A DNA stretch of 64,000 nucleotides from assembly GCA_937943045.1 (NCBI GenBank), contig CALEBN010000066.1, positions 35,606 to 99,605 on the forward strand, given 5' to 3'. Source of the DNA: an uncultured Collinsella sp. Lineage in GTDB: Bacteria > Actinomycetota > Coriobacteriia > Coriobacteriales > Coriobacteriaceae. The position numbers and the translations under genes are program-made. Shown one piece after another: positions 1 to 7,575 of this stretch. How positions within the stretch are numbered: position 1 is the stretch's first letter; each line of letters starts with the position of its first letter. The notes below the pieces were generated by a model that saw only the letters and a list, made by a program, of their open reading frames with translations, did no database searches and had not been told where the DNA came from.

Positions 1-443
1 GCGGGGTGGCCGCCCACCGAGAACGGCAGGTCCACGTCGCCGGTGTTGGTGACGGCAAAGGTCTGCGTGAGGGTGGCGTCGCCGGTCAGGGCATAGGTCA
101 TGTTGAGCTTAAAGTGGAACGGAAAGGCCTTGAGCGACTCGGGCGTATCGGTGATCTCGTACGTTACCGAGGAGCCGTCCTCCGAAACCTCGACCAGCTC
201 GTGCTCGACGATGCGCGCGAGTCCGTGGCGCGGCATCTCGCAGGTGCCGGCCGCAGACGTTGCCGTGTTGTTGCGCAGCGAGCCCACAATAGGGAACAGG
301 ATGGGCGCGTGCTTGCCCCAAAAGGCGGGGTCGCCCTGCCACAGATACTCGTTGCCGTTGAGGGCAAGGCTCGTGAGCTGGGCGCCCATGGAATCGATGG
401 CCGCGGTGAGGCCGCCGCGCTTGATGGTAGTGACAGTAGACAT
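1..443 (-). CDS. Aldose 1-epimerase family protein, N-terminal part (runs off the window)
   Basis: Reading leftward from an ATG at 443, the frame stays open to the window edge (about 147 residues). It begins MSTVTTIKRGGLTAAIDSMG and continues with QLTSLALNGNEYLWQGD and a GKHAPILFPIVGSL stretch, which are typical of the galactose-mutarotase-like beta-sandwich fold (aldose 1-epimerase / YeaD-like hexose-6-phosphate epimerase). Such enzymes interconvert sugar anomers in the cytoplasm. A good ribosome site (GGAGGAAG) lies just upstream of the ATG. The C-terminal half with the catalytic Glu is outside the window, so the exact substrate class cannot be decided. Confidence 0.8.
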   Translation of the reverse strand, partial: MSTVTTIKRGGLTAAIDSMGAQLTSLALNGNEYLWQGDPAFWGKHAPILFPIVGSLRNNTATSAAGTCEMPRHGLARIVEHELVEVSEDGSSVTYEITDTPESLKAFPFHFKLNMTYALTGDATLTQTFAVTNTGDVDLPFSVGGHP

Positions 444-522
444 GCTACTTCCTCCAATGGTAAACAACGGTGTCGATGGTTATTGTCCCACTCTTGGCGG
501 CGGGGTTGAGCGGCAGGCGCAG

Positions 523-1389
523 TTATTGAGCAATAGCGTAAAGGTCAAACCCGCCCTGCGGCGTGCTATCGACCGTGTCGGGAGCCTGTGAATTAAAACT
601 CACCGGAACCATGCGCTTTGAGGCGCGGTAACGCGTGCCGTCGGTGGCGACGGGCGGTTCATCGACCGTGAGCTCGTAGTCGCCGGGCTTGAGTTCGATG
701 CCGTCACCTTCGGAATTGACGTATTGATACTCGTCGATTGCTTGTCCCTTGAGCGTGCGGCCCACGATATGGACGAGCATTTGGCTGTCGCCGCGCGCGG
801 TATCCCACGTCGCGCCTTCCTTAACCTCGACTGACACATGCACCGAGCGCGTGCGGCTGAGCGATTGCTCGACGGACATCTCGACCTTGGCGGCGTCTTG
901 GCGCTGCTGCTCAACATGGCCCCAGATGCTGCCGATTGCCGAGCAGGCGATAACGCCGGCCATGAAGGCAATGAGGATGGGGCCGAGCGGAGAGCGGCGA
1001 CCCGCGTCTTCCTCATGAGCCAGGTCGGGACGATGCGTTGGCGCAGGCGCCTGAGCACCCTGCGCGGGCACGTCGAGAATGCTGAAAGATGCCGTACTGC
1101 CGGGGTCGATGGTGTGGCGCGGCTGCGGGGTCTTGGCCGGCGAGATGGACATGTCGGCTGGCTCACCCAGCGTGGCCGTGGCATCGGCCTTTGCCTCGTC
1201 GGCCTCGGCCTGGGCCCAGGCCTGTTCAAAAGTCAGGGGCTCGGCGGCATCGGAGGCGGCGTCCGTCTCGACGGCATCGTTGCCGGTCTCGTCCTCGTCG
1301 CTCGACACGTCACGCGGCGCGGGCTCGTCCCACTCCTCGTCCGGAGCCTCGCCCTCGCTATACCACCATTCAAAGTTATCGATATCCAT
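523..1389 (-). CDS. Uncharacterised single-pass membrane protein with acidic N-terminal region
   Basis: This 288-residue protein is not one I recognise. Residues 1-130 are acidic and low-complexity (Asp/Glu/Ala/Pro rich), about 135-157 form one hydrophobic segment (PLGPILIAFMAGVIACSAIG), and the rest is a soluble domain of roughly 125 residues, probably beta-rich and extracytoplasmic. A positive RR pair just before the membrane segment fits a cytoplasmic N-terminus. An AAGGGG ribosome site lies about 8 bases upstream of the ATG. The gene lies 79 bp upstream of, and is transcribed toward, the epimerase-like gene, so the two could share a transcript. Function unknown. Confidence 0.7.
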   Translation of the reverse strand: MDIDNFEWWYSEGEAPDEEWDEPAPRDVSSDEDETGNDAVETDAASDAAEPLTFEQAWAQAEADEAKADATATLGEPADMSISPAKTPQPRHTIDPGSTASFSILDVPAQGAQAPAPTHRPDLAHEEDAGRRSPLGPILIAFMAGVIACSAIGSIWGHVEQQRQDAAKVEMSVEQSLSRTRSVHVSVEVKEGATWDTARGDSQMLVHIVGRTLKGQAIDEYQYVNSEGDGIELKPGDYELTVDEPPVATDGTRYRASKRMVPVSFNSQAPDTVDSTPQGGFDLYAIAQ

Positions 1390-1485
1390 ACGGGGCGCCC
1401 CTTAGGCCTCGCAAATAAACACTTGCTAGCCTTATACCCGCAGACGGCGCCGGAGCTCGCCGACACAGACAGGAAAAGCGTCGCA

Positions 1486-1534
1486 ACATTCGCCGCTTTT
1501 CCTCGTTTTCGAGATTTTCGCCGAATGTTGTGAT
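1486..1534. terminator. Inverted repeat in intergenic region
   Basis: CAACATTCG and CGAATGTTG form a 9-bp perfect inverted repeat around a loop of about 30 bases. It lies between the divergently oriented membrane-protein gene and the MFS gene, so it may be part of the promoter region rather than a terminator. Confidence 0.3.
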
Positions 1535-1559
1535 GGTTTGGGCGACTGGCTGGCAGCGC

Positions 1560-1592
1560 AATGTGACAAAGGGACTGCCCCTTTGTCACATT
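1560..1592. repeat. TGTGACAAAGGG palindrome, copy 1
   Basis: ATGTGACAAAGGG and CCCTTTGTCACAT form a near-perfect hairpin with a short loop. It is one of five full copies in the window (others at 22362, 33111, 35599 and 58339), always between genes. Here it sits just upstream of the MFS start. Confidence 0.85.
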
Positions 1593-1649
1593 CTGTTAGA
1601 GTTGCAGGGATTGAATCCCGCTTATTCATGCGACATTGGAGTGACAACC

Positions 1650-2885
1650 TTGACCGCCGCAACCACGCCTAAAAGCAAGTCAACCGCCGCCGTGCTCTCC
1701 CCTGCGCGCACTAAGCTCTGCTTGGCGCTGCTCGTGCTGTTGGGATTCTCGCTCGGCTGCTCCGAGTTCGTGGTCATCGGTATCGAGAGCGACCTGGCGA
1801 CGGAACTCGACGTATCACTTGCTACTGCGGGCCAACTCATCAGCGTGTTCGCGCTGGTCTACGCCATCGCCACGCCGGTGCTTGCGCTCAGCACGGGGCG
1901 ATTCCGCCGCTACCAGCTGCTCGTGTGCTACAGCATCGTCTTTGTGCTCGGCAACTTGGTCATGGCTCTGGCGCCCAACTTCCAGGTGCTGTTTATCTCG
2001 CGTATCATCCTGGGCTCCGTCTCGGGCGCACTGCTCGCCGTGGGCGTGACATACATCCCCGAGCTGCTGTCCCCGCAGCAAACTTCGCTTGCCATCTCGG
2101 TGGTATATGGTGCGTTTTCCGTGGCAATGGTCTTTGTGACCTCGATTGGCAAATTTGTGGCCGACACGCTCGACTGGCACGTGGCCATGTACGGCACGCT
2201 GGCCTTTGCCGTTTTGATCTGCGGAGCGCTCGTAGCGTTTATGCCCCGCGCCGGTCAGACCGATGAGCCCGCCACCTTCCGCGAGCAGGCGGGGCTGCTA
2301 CGCGAGCCGAGCATCATCACCGGCATGCTTATCTTCTTGTTTGGCGTGGGCTCGGTCTATGTGTTCTACGGCTATGTGACGCCTTATCTTGAGCAGGTGC
2401 TGGGCATGGGCACCGTACAGGCGAGCACCACGCTCATGGCCTATGGCGTGTTCTGCCTGATTTCGAACATCCTGGGCGGATGGATCGATGCGCGTTTTGG
2501 CATGAAGGCGCTGCTGGTTACGTTTGCGCTGCAGGCGGCGGCGTTGCTCGGGCTGTTTGCTGTGGGCGGCACCATGCCGCTCGCGCTGGTCTTTGTCTTT
2601 AGCCTGGCGATGCTCATGTACCTGTTCTCGGTATCGTGCATCACGCACTTTATGGACGTGGCTCGCAGCCGCCATCCCAAATCGATGGTGCTCGCAAGTT
2701 CGGTTGAGCCCATGGCGTTTAACGTCGGCATCTCGTTTGGCACCGCAGTGGGCGGCGCCGTGGTAAGCAGCATTGGCATTGCGTACGTGGGTGCAGTGGG
2801 CGCCGCGTTCTCGCTTGTGGCCTGGGCGCTCACGCTGGTGACGATTAAGCTCGCCCGCTGGGAGCGCAAGCGGGCAAGGGCGTAG
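1650..2885 (+). CDS. MFS transporter, drug/arabinose-efflux-like (AraJ/YdhP type)
   Basis: A 411-residue, 12-helix major facilitator. The first helix (LVLLGFSLGCSEFVVIGIESDLATELDVS) has the GxxxxxxEF pattern of the DHA1 sugar/drug efflux branch, followed by the STGRFRRYQLL loop between helices 2 and 3. Likely a proton-driven exporter in the cytoplasmic membrane; substrate unknown. I place the start at TTG 1650 because GGAG at 1638-1641 is correctly spaced from it; GTG at 1641 is too close to that site, and the open frame further upstream runs through the palindromic repeat. The coding sequence ends just before the left copy of the phosphatase-derived direct repeat, so the intact locus was probably MFS followed by the phosphatase gene. 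Confidence 0.85.
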   Translation: MTAATTPKSKSTAAVLSPARTKLCLALLVLLGFSLGCSEFVVIGIESDLATELDVSLATAGQLISVFALVYAIATPVLALSTGRFRRYQLLVCYSIVFVLGNLVMALAPNFQVLFISRIILGSVSGALLAVGVTYIPELLSPQQTSLAISVVYGAFSVAMVFVTSIGKFVADTLDWHVAMYGTLAFAVLICGALVAFMPRAGQTDEPATFREQAGLLREPSIITGMLIFLFGVGSVYVFYGYVTPYLEQVLGMGTVQASTTLMAYGVFCLISNILGGWIDARFGMKALLVTFALQAAALLGLFAVGGTMPLALVFVFSLAMLMYLFSVSCITHFMDVARSRHPKSMVLASSVEPMAFNVGISFGTAVGGAVVSSIGIAYVGAVGAAFSLVAWALTLVTIKLARWERKRARA

Positions 2886-2892
2886 GCGTAGA

Positions 2893-2985
2893 TGCGATAC
2901 TCGAGCTCGATGATGGCGATCGAACGAAAATCGCATATGCAACGTGTACTGTTTATCTGCCATGGCAACATCTGCCGCTCGACGA
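2893..2985 (+). repeat. Left attachment repeat (attL-like)
   Basis: 93 bp that align without gaps to 12185-12277 with about 7 mismatches. The repeat contains the promoter-proximal region, ribosome site, ATG and first codons of the low-molecular-weight phosphatase gene. The pair bounds the segment carrying the integrase, as expected when an element integrates into the 5' end of a gene and brings a replacement 5' end with it. Confidence 0.8.
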
Positions 2986-2990
2986 GGTAA
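2937..2990 (+). pseudogene. Truncated phosphatase N-terminus left at the insertion junction
   Basis: An ATG opens MQRVLFICHGNICRST then one Arg and TAA, 17 residues in all. It reproduces the N-terminus and CX5R active-site loop of the intact phosphatase at 12229 (MQCVLFICHGNICRST) and then runs into element DNA. It is the remnant created by integration and cannot be active. Confidence 0.8.
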
Positions 2991-3023
2991 CCGCTGATTA
3001 TCAGGCGTATTAACCATTCAAAT

Positions 3024-3081
3024 CATCTGGTCTACTACCTTTTTACTACTCATTAGAGGCTCAGACACGACAGACCAGATG
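3024..3081. repeat. Inverted repeat near left element end
   Basis: CATCTGGTCT (3024-3033) and AGACCAGATG (3072-3081) are perfect inverted copies. Between them lies a TACTACC...TTTTTACTACT segment resembling the sequence just after the integrase stop (11971-11988). Such shared motifs near both ends could be integrase arm-type binding sites; this is inference. Confidence 0.4.
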
Positions 3082-3150
3082 GTTCCGCTTTTCACAACAG
3101 CCTACTTTTTCGACCGTTCAACAGGTCAGTAGATTAAATGGCTTATCAGC

Positions 3151-3190
3151 ATGCTAGAGTTGTACCTGCTACACAGCTCTAGCATTTTTT
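3151..3190 (+). terminator. Intrinsic terminator overlapping leader RNA 1
   Basis: ATGCTAGAG (3151-3159) pairs perfectly with CTCTAGCAT (3177-3185), and the stem runs into a T tract. Its 3' arm overlaps the closing stem (3167-3179) and first hairpin (3181-3196) of the structured leader, so the two folds exclude each other. Confidence 0.55.
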
Positions 3191-3397
3191 AATGCTCGCG
3201 CTTCACAACTGAAGACACTCAACCAGCGACAAGGAGGGGTATTTGCCCTTTCTCCTTGCTGGTTCGTGCTATTGCGAGGCGCTCGGAGCTGTGTAGCAAC
3301 TGTGGGTGGATACTCCTCCTTTTCGTGCTACACATTCCGCTCTTCGGATGAGCCTCCTTCCGCAGTTTCCGTCACGCCAATGGAAGGAGAACGCATC
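3167..3397 (+). ncRNA. Structured leader RNA 1 (candidate cis-regulatory RNA)
   Basis: A 13-bp stem P1 (TGCTACACAGCTC 3167-3179 with its exact complement 3286-3298) encloses P2 (AGCATT 3181-3186 / AATGCT 3191-3196), P3 (GCGCTTC 3198-3204 / GAGGCGC 3276-3282) and P4 (CCAGC..AAGGAG 3223-3236 / CTCCTTGCTGG 3252-3262). P1 is followed by ACTGTGG, TCCTCC, and a hairpin in which CTCCTTCC (3354-3361) pairs perfectly with the ribosome site GGAAGGAG (3382-3389). The same order of parts, conserved single-stranded segments and total length (231 versus 229 bases to the start codon) recur at 9083-9311. The fold is hand-derived. Translational control of the downstream gene is inferred from the buried ribosome site. 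Confidence 0.65.
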
Positions 3398-3472
3398 GTG
3401 CACAAACACATAGCTTTCATCTCTCAAAAAGTTCAATTTGCTGCACAACAATTCCGTTATCACGATGAATAA
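3398..3472 (+). CDS. Very small ORF behind leader RNA 1 (24 residues)
   Basis: GTG at 3398 follows GGAAGGAG with 8-base spacing and opens a 24-residue frame (MHKHIAFISQKVQFAAQQFR then YHDE). It has no recognisable domain. The upstream open frame is ignored because it overlaps the structured leader. By position it corresponds to the start of the zinc-ribbon gene behind leader 2, so it could be a leader peptide, a remnant of a longer gene, or the true regulated gene. The next gene starts 144 bp on. Confidence 0.35.
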   Translation: MHKHIAFISQKVQFAAQQFRYHDE

Positions 3473-3507
3473 AACGTGACCCTCGTCCGTTAACCCCAAG
3501 CTGCGAA

Positions 3508-3529
3508 ATCGGTGTCAGTTCACACCGAT
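3508..3529 (+). terminator. Hairpin after the small ORF
   Basis: ATCGGTGT and ACACCGAT form a perfect 8-bp stem with a 6-base loop, followed by AGCATTTAATT. A weak intrinsic terminator or mRNA-stabilising hairpin between the small ORF and the zinc-ribbon gene. Confidence 0.4.
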
Positions 3530-3616
3530 AGCATTTAATTCACAAACGTCTTGAAAAGAAATACTTGGTGTCATAAAGACGTTGATGCACCGATCGCCAG
3601 AGAAAGGATGATTTTT

Positions 3617-3829
3617 ATGGCAAACAAAGCACCAGCACAATGCCCATCTTGCGGAGAACGCACAGGTTGGAAATGCACAGGAGAATCTAATAAAGGCTTC
3701 AGTGTGGGAAAAGCCGCCGCTGGAGGTCTGCTTTTAGGCCCCATTGGCCTCGTGGGCGGAGCACTTGGCAAGAAGAAAAAGACGTATTACTGCCAGAACT
3801 GCGGATTCCGCGAAGACTACGATGCGTAA
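3617..3829 (+). CDS. Small zinc-ribbon protein with glycine-rich hydrophobic segment
   Basis: 70 residues. A CPSCGERTGWKC pair near the N-terminus and YYCQNCGF near the C-terminus give four zinc-binding cysteines around a Gly/Ala/Leu-rich stretch (SVGKAAAGGLLLGPIGLVGGALG), which resembles a glycine-zipper membrane segment. Start ATG 3617 is chosen over 3608 because AAGG lies about 9 bases upstream. The next gene begins 12 bp later, so the two are probably cotranscribed. Role unknown; similar short zinc-ribbon/glycine-zipper proteins are common in actinobacteria and Firmicutes. Confidence 0.7.
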   Translation: MANKAPAQCPSCGERTGWKCTGESNKGFSVGKAAAGGLLLGPIGLVGGALGKKKKTYYCQNCGFREDYDA

Positions 3830-3841
3830 GGGACGACACCC

Positions 3842-4360
3842 ATGACGGACGAAAACACTGGCACCGAAAGTGAAAGCGCGAAGTTTGCGACGCACTTTAA
3901 AAAGGCATTGCTGCCTATGCTTGCTGTCTGCCTTCTTTGCGCCCTATACATCACCAGCTGTGCTTGCATATTGAATTCTTTCAATGATCCGTCAAGCTCC
4001 TCTTCTTCTGCCGCCTATGATGAAAATGATGAAGACTCTGAGGACGATGATGAAGACTCTGAGGACGATGATGATTATTCTTCTTACTCCAGCTCCTCAT
4101 CGAGCTCATCTTCTAGCACATTATTAGATGAGGACGATTGGGTTGATACGGATGACGGCAAAACGTATCTAAAGTCTGACTCGGAAGACGGTGGCACAGA
4201 CTATATCGACACCGATGGGGAGTACGCCATTCATAAAAATGCTGATGGAACTGGAGCAATTGCTGACGGCAATGGCAATAAAGCCGTGGATAACGATGGA
4301 GACGGAAAACTCGATTCCTATTCAACCGATAATGGAAAAACTTGGAACAGTCTCCAATGA
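3842..4360 (+). CDS. Membrane-anchored Asp/Glu/Ser-rich protein
   Basis: 172 residues. After a charged 25-residue head comes one hydrophobic helix (ALLPMLAVCLLCALYITSCACIL), then a strongly acidic and serine-rich linker (repeats of DEDSEDDD and runs of Ser) and a C-terminal region with DTDGEYAIHKNADGTGA, DGNGNKAVDNDGDGKLDSY and a final DNGKTWNSL. The DxDxDG spacing resembles calcium-binding EF-hand-like or dockerin-type loops. Probably a type II membrane protein exposed outside the cell; calcium binding is inference. It ends at the degraded junction repeat at 4363, as the last gene of the left unit. Confidence 0.7.
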   Translation: MTDENTGTESESAKFATHFKKALLPMLAVCLLCALYITSCACILNSFNDPSSSSSSAAYDENDEDSEDDDEDSEDDDDYSSYSSSSSSSSSSTLLDEDDWVDTDDGKTYLKSDSEDGGTDYIDTDGEYAIHKNADGTGAIADGNGNKAVDNDGDGKLDSYSTDNGKTWNSLQ

Positions 4361-4362
4361 CA

Positions 4363-4410
4363 CGGCAATATCTATCGCTCGGCTAGATAAGCGCTGATTA
4401 TCAGGCGTAT
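4363..4410 (+). repeat. Degraded internal junction repeat
   Basis: GGCAATATCTATCGCTCGG and the following GCGCTGATTATCAGGCGTAT parallel 2964-3010 (GGCAACATCTGCCGCTCG then CCGCTGATTATCAGGCGTAT). The first half derives from the phosphatase 5' end; the second half is element DNA shared with the left end. This is what remains of an attachment junction between two tandem insertions. Confidence 0.6.
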
Positions 4411-4459
4411 CAGCCAACCAAACACAGCGTTTACCAAGTGTCGGAGGAAGGAAAGCCCA

Positions 4460-4585
4460 ATGAGCCAAAAGAACCGCCCGTTTGCTGTTACGGCAGAACT
4501 CGTCCCGTCTCTGATTTCCACTGCAATCAACGATTGCGCCCCATCAGCCTATCAGCCGCTTTACGCAACAAGCCCGACCATCTGA
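4460..4585 (+). CDS. Short unknown ORF (41 residues), possibly a gene remnant
   Basis: ATG 4460 has a strong ribosome site (GGAGGAAGG at 4443) and opens MSQKNRPFAVTAELVPSLIS followed by 21 more residues. A second frame (4596 onward, MINLENGTATMSD...) carries on immediately after and overlaps the next lipoprotein gene. The two together may be one frameshifted gene whose 3' end was lost. No domain recognised. Confidence 0.35.
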   Translation: MSQKNRPFAVTAELVPSLISTAINDCAPSAYQPLYATSPTI

Positions 4586-4713
4586 CGAAGCGTTCATGAT
4601 CAATCTTGAAAATGGCACTGCCACGATGAGCGATGCCAGCATTCTGGCTTTTGTTTGCGGCAAACCACAAACAGAGCCTTCAGCCACATCTTCACGTTTT
4701 CTTGGAGGAACAA

Positions 4714-5616
4714 ATGCGCAAACAAGCATTGCTCATCCCATTGTTGGCTTCATGTATCCTGCTGAGCGGCTGCGCAAGTCAGGGGACAAAACTCGACCAG
4801 CAGATTGCCTCAATCGGAAAAATTACCGCCGACTCTTGGGACGAGCTTCAGTCTCTTAATAGCCAATATAAAGAACTTGATGCTAGCGGGAAGCGGGATG
4901 TTAAACACTACAAAGACTTGGAAAGCGCCCTCGTAGAATGCTCGAAGCTCAGAACCGACCAGCAATTTAGCAAAGATTTGAAAAAGTCGATCCATTGGCG
5001 GCAAAAACACGCGGACGATACGGATCAGGGTGTTTTAGTAGATGCTGAGCTAGCAAAGCTAGAAAAATACCGTTCCGCAGATTTCTCCAGCGACACGGTT
5101 AAGAACTCTTGCACCAAGTATTTGGAAGGACTCGACACCCAAAAAGCCGCCCTCGGCGAAGCCCTTAAATCGGACGAGCAAATTGAATGGCAAAAGGGCA
5201 TGGTTCTTCGTTACGAAGCGCTCAACGAGCTTTATGAGGAGATAGGATTCCTTGCCACGGACGATGACTTTGTCTCTAATTACATCGCAGGACTAGACAA
5301 ACAGAAGAAGCTGCTAACAGCTCTCGAAGCCATTGAGGCCGATATCGACAGCCAGACCGACCGAATCGACAACGAGGTAACATGGACTGACTATTCTGCC
5401 AGCTTCGAGGTCGACAACAACACCGACTATCAATTTGATTCGGCTTGGGAATGTTCGCTAAAAAATGAGTCGGGCACCGTGACTGAAAATTCAACATGCC
5501 AAGTTGATAACATTAAGCCTCATTCTAGATATACGGTGACGTTCTACTTCTCCAATCCCGATAGCGGTTATGGTGGATGCGAATGGAATAACTACTACAC
5601 GGATATTGTCTATTAA
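4714..5616 (+). CDS. Lipoprotein of unknown function
   Basis: 300 residues beginning MRKQALLIPLLASCILLSGC, a classical lipoprotein signal peptide with lipobox LLSGC, so the mature protein starts at about Cys20 and is lipid-anchored outside the membrane. The first ~200 mature residues are charged and probably helical or coiled-coil (many Lys/Asp/Glu, ELDASGKRDVKHYKDLESAL). The last ~80 are beta-rich (TDYSASFEVDNNTDYQFDSAWECSLKNESG) and contain several cysteines, like a small FxLYD-type domain. ATG 4714 follows GGAGGAA, and the frame upstream of it lacks signal-peptide character. Cargo of the integrated element. Confidence 0.75.
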   Translation: MRKQALLIPLLASCILLSGCASQGTKLDQQIASIGKITADSWDELQSLNSQYKELDASGKRDVKHYKDLESALVECSKLRTDQQFSKDLKKSIHWRQKHADDTDQGVLVDAELAKLEKYRSADFSSDTVKNSCTKYLEGLDTQKAALGEALKSDEQIEWQKGMVLRYEALNELYEEIGFLATDDDFVSNYIAGLDKQKKLLTALEAIEADIDSQTDRIDNEVTWTDYSASFEVDNNTDYQFDSAWECSLKNESGTVTENSTCQVDNIKPHSRYTVTFYFSNPDSGYGGCEWNNYYTDIVY

Positions 5617-5653
5617 GGCCATCTTTCAATAACCATTAATTAATAGAGTGACC

Positions 5654-6460
5654 ATGGAACCATTGAATTGCAAGCTCATCGACCTTTGCGCCGATGAAGA
5701 AAACCCTGAAGGGCGCAAATTAGCCCATGAAACCCTAGCCCGTCTCTGCGTTGCTATTGAGCGAACCGCAGAGACCAACCAATCCAAAGGAAAAGTCGAT
5801 CAGCCCAACGACAGCGCACCAAGCACGTGCATCAAAATCCGTTCTGAAGCACGTCGCATCTCACGGCACCTCAGGGCTCGCAAGAGATCCGTCATAGCCT
5901 TCGCCGTATTGTTCGCATTACTTATCGCCAGCACGGCTATTGGAGTCCATTCATATAGCGAGCAGGTTGAGAGCTACAACGCACTTTCCGCTAAGTACGA
6001 TTCTCTTTCAGATGACTATGATGATGCGTTCGACAAGGCAACTCTTTTGCAAGATAACAACAACAAGCTGCGGAGCCGCATCGAAAAGATACAGAACGAA
6101 AAAGCAGATTTAAGTCGAGAGCTTACTCTCTATAAAGACCAGCAGGCAACTATCGACGATGAGAAAGCGAAGCTCGAAGAACTCCACTCCCAGCTTGATG
6201 CTCTTCAAAGCGAGCGCGATGAACTCCAAAAACAGGTTGATGCGAAGAAACTGGAGCAAGAGCGCGCCCAACGGGAGGCTGAACAAAACCGCATCCAAAG
6301 TGAAGCTCAGGCCACGCAGGGCCAAACCGTGTACTGGGTCTCGGGCGGCAGCGTCTACCACACCACGCCAAACTGCCCAACGCTGAAACGCTCATCTGGA
6401 ATTCACAGCGGAAGCATCTCCGCAAGCGGTAAAAGCCGCTGTTGCAAGGTCTGCGGATAA
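5654..6460 (+). CDS. Membrane-anchored coiled-coil protein with C-terminal Cys-rich metal-binding-like domain
   Basis: 268 residues. A cytoplasmic N-terminus of about 75 residues, one membrane helix (SVIAFAVLFALLIASTAIGV), a long coiled coil of about 110 residues (YNALSAKYDSLSDDYDDAF ... QLDALQSERDELQKQVDA), then a short domain with VYWVSGGSVYHTTPNCPTL and SRCCKVCG. That last domain resembles the small YH..xxC...CxxC modules often fused to secreted or membrane proteins of Firmicutes and actinobacteria. Start could be GTG 5648 or ATG 5654. It follows the lipoprotein gene by 37 bp and is probably cotranscribed with it. Confidence 0.7.
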   Translation: MEPLNCKLIDLCADEENPEGRKLAHETLARLCVAIERTAETNQSKGKVDQPNDSAPSTCIKIRSEARRISRHLRARKRSVIAFAVLFALLIASTAIGVHSYSEQVESYNALSAKYDSLSDDYDDAFDKATLLQDNNNKLRSRIEKIQNEKADLSRELTLYKDQQATIDDEKAKLEELHSQLDALQSERDELQKQVDAKKLEQERAQREAEQNRIQSEAQATQGQTVYWVSGGSVYHTTPNCPTLKRSSGIHSGSISASGKSRCCKVCG

Positions 6461-6585
6461 CAGTGAAATAGCTGCATAATGATAATTAAACTTGGAGGAG
6501 GGTGCATGATGCCCTTCCTCCAAGTCATTCTCCATGGCCTCTACGGCACATTCTATTGCCTTTCAGTTTTAGACCAGACCAAGAG

Positions 6586-7575
6586 CTATGCAGCCTTGGA
6601 ACGTTTCCTATAGTCTTGCCAGTTGGGCAACAAAACATATTTCCTAAGGAGATAGCGAACCTGTTCCATATTCCAACCCTTTGTTGGCACTTGTTTTTCG
6701 AAGAGTTTGACCAGTGATGCCACTGTTTTCAGGTTGAAGCTATATCTAGCAGAATCAACCTCTTCAAGAGAATAATAAAACGGCGGCCTCTCCGCTCCTT
6801 CTTTAAGTCCGAACGAGGTGCACGATTCAATCCTATTTATTGAACCATAGTCCGACAATAACCAGGGACTTTTCTCAGCAAGGGAACTCTCCCACGTTGC
6901 CTTAAATCGCCCAAGTACGTACTCAGACATATCAGACCACTCGCCGTGTTTTATTACATCAGCAAGAGATTTATATCCATGTTTGCGAACATACTCGATG
7001 CGATACGAATCAAAAGACTCTCGATACTCTTCGTCATAGTAAAGAGGATGGTCTCCCCAATATACGATCACCTCCTTTTTTACTTCAACCCAATCTATCT
7101 TTGCAGCGCGGTCGACAATAAGACTCCTTCTTTTGCCGCTCAGCTTGGATGTCAGCTCTTGAAATAGGTCATCGTCTATCTTCTTGTCTTTTTTTGCATA
7201 ATAAAGACGATCCCCATATAGTCCAAAATATTTAGAAAGCTCGCCATTGGTCAGTCTTGCCGTCTGCCACTGTCCATTTGCTGTATGGTACATATTTCGC
7301 GTATATTCTCGAACGAACAGTGACCCAAATAGGATGGAAAACTCTTCCTCGGTTTCCGACTTCCTCCCGTTCGTCTTTCTCCCGTCGACTCTCGCCAGCG
7401 GCTCCTCGTAGACCTCGTTTACAACAAACAATCGATTGGTCGGCCTCTCATAACGGCAATACAGTTCCCAATGCTTCAGTTGCAGTTGCTTCGACTTGCC
7501 CGTTTTTGGTTTCTCGTGAAATAGCTCACACATTTCCTTGTAGCTGTACTCTCCAACTTTTAGCCCTAAATCCAA
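6586..7575 (-). CDS. Unknown protein with phage/mobile-element-type N-terminal domain
   Basis: 329 residues, AT-rich codon use unlike the rest of the window. The N-terminus (VGEYSYKEMCELFHEKPKTGKSKQLQLKHWELYCRYERPTNRLFVVNEVYEEPL) matches a recurring start of phage and integrative-element proteins of low-GC Gram-positives, thought to bind nucleic acid. The remainder, rich in aromatic and charged residues, is unrecognised. It is the most foreign-looking gene here by composition and opposes the cargo genes. Its upstream region contains repeated TTTGTCAC motifs and a 13-bp hairpin, suggesting a regulated gene. Confidence 0.6.
   Translation of the reverse strand: MDLGLKVGEYSYKEMCELFHEKPKTGKSKQLQLKHWELYCRYERPTNRLFVVNEVYEEPLARVDGRKTNGRKSETEEEFSILFGSLFVREYTRNMYHTANGQWQTARLTNGELSKYFGLYGDRLYYAKKDKKIDDDLFQELTSKLSGKRRSLIVDRAAKIDWVEVKKEVIVYWGDHPLYYDEEYRESFDSYRIEYVRKHGYKSLADVIKHGEWSDMSEYVLGRFKATWESSLAEKSPWLLSDYGSINRIESCTSFGLKEGAERPPFYYSLEEVDSARYSFNLKTVASLVKLFEKQVPTKGWNMEQVRYLLRKYVLLPNWQDYRKRSKAA

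Noticed and set aside
3266..3397. Longer N-terminus (ATG 3266) for the small ORF at 3398
   Set aside because: It would place coding sequence through P1, the hairpins and the anti-ribosome-site stem; the only good ribosome site precedes GTG 3398.
4596..4859. Separate 87-residue gene before the lipoprotein
   Set aside because: It overlaps the lipoprotein signal peptide in another frame and has no ribosome site; more likely the frameshifted tail of the short ORF at 4460.
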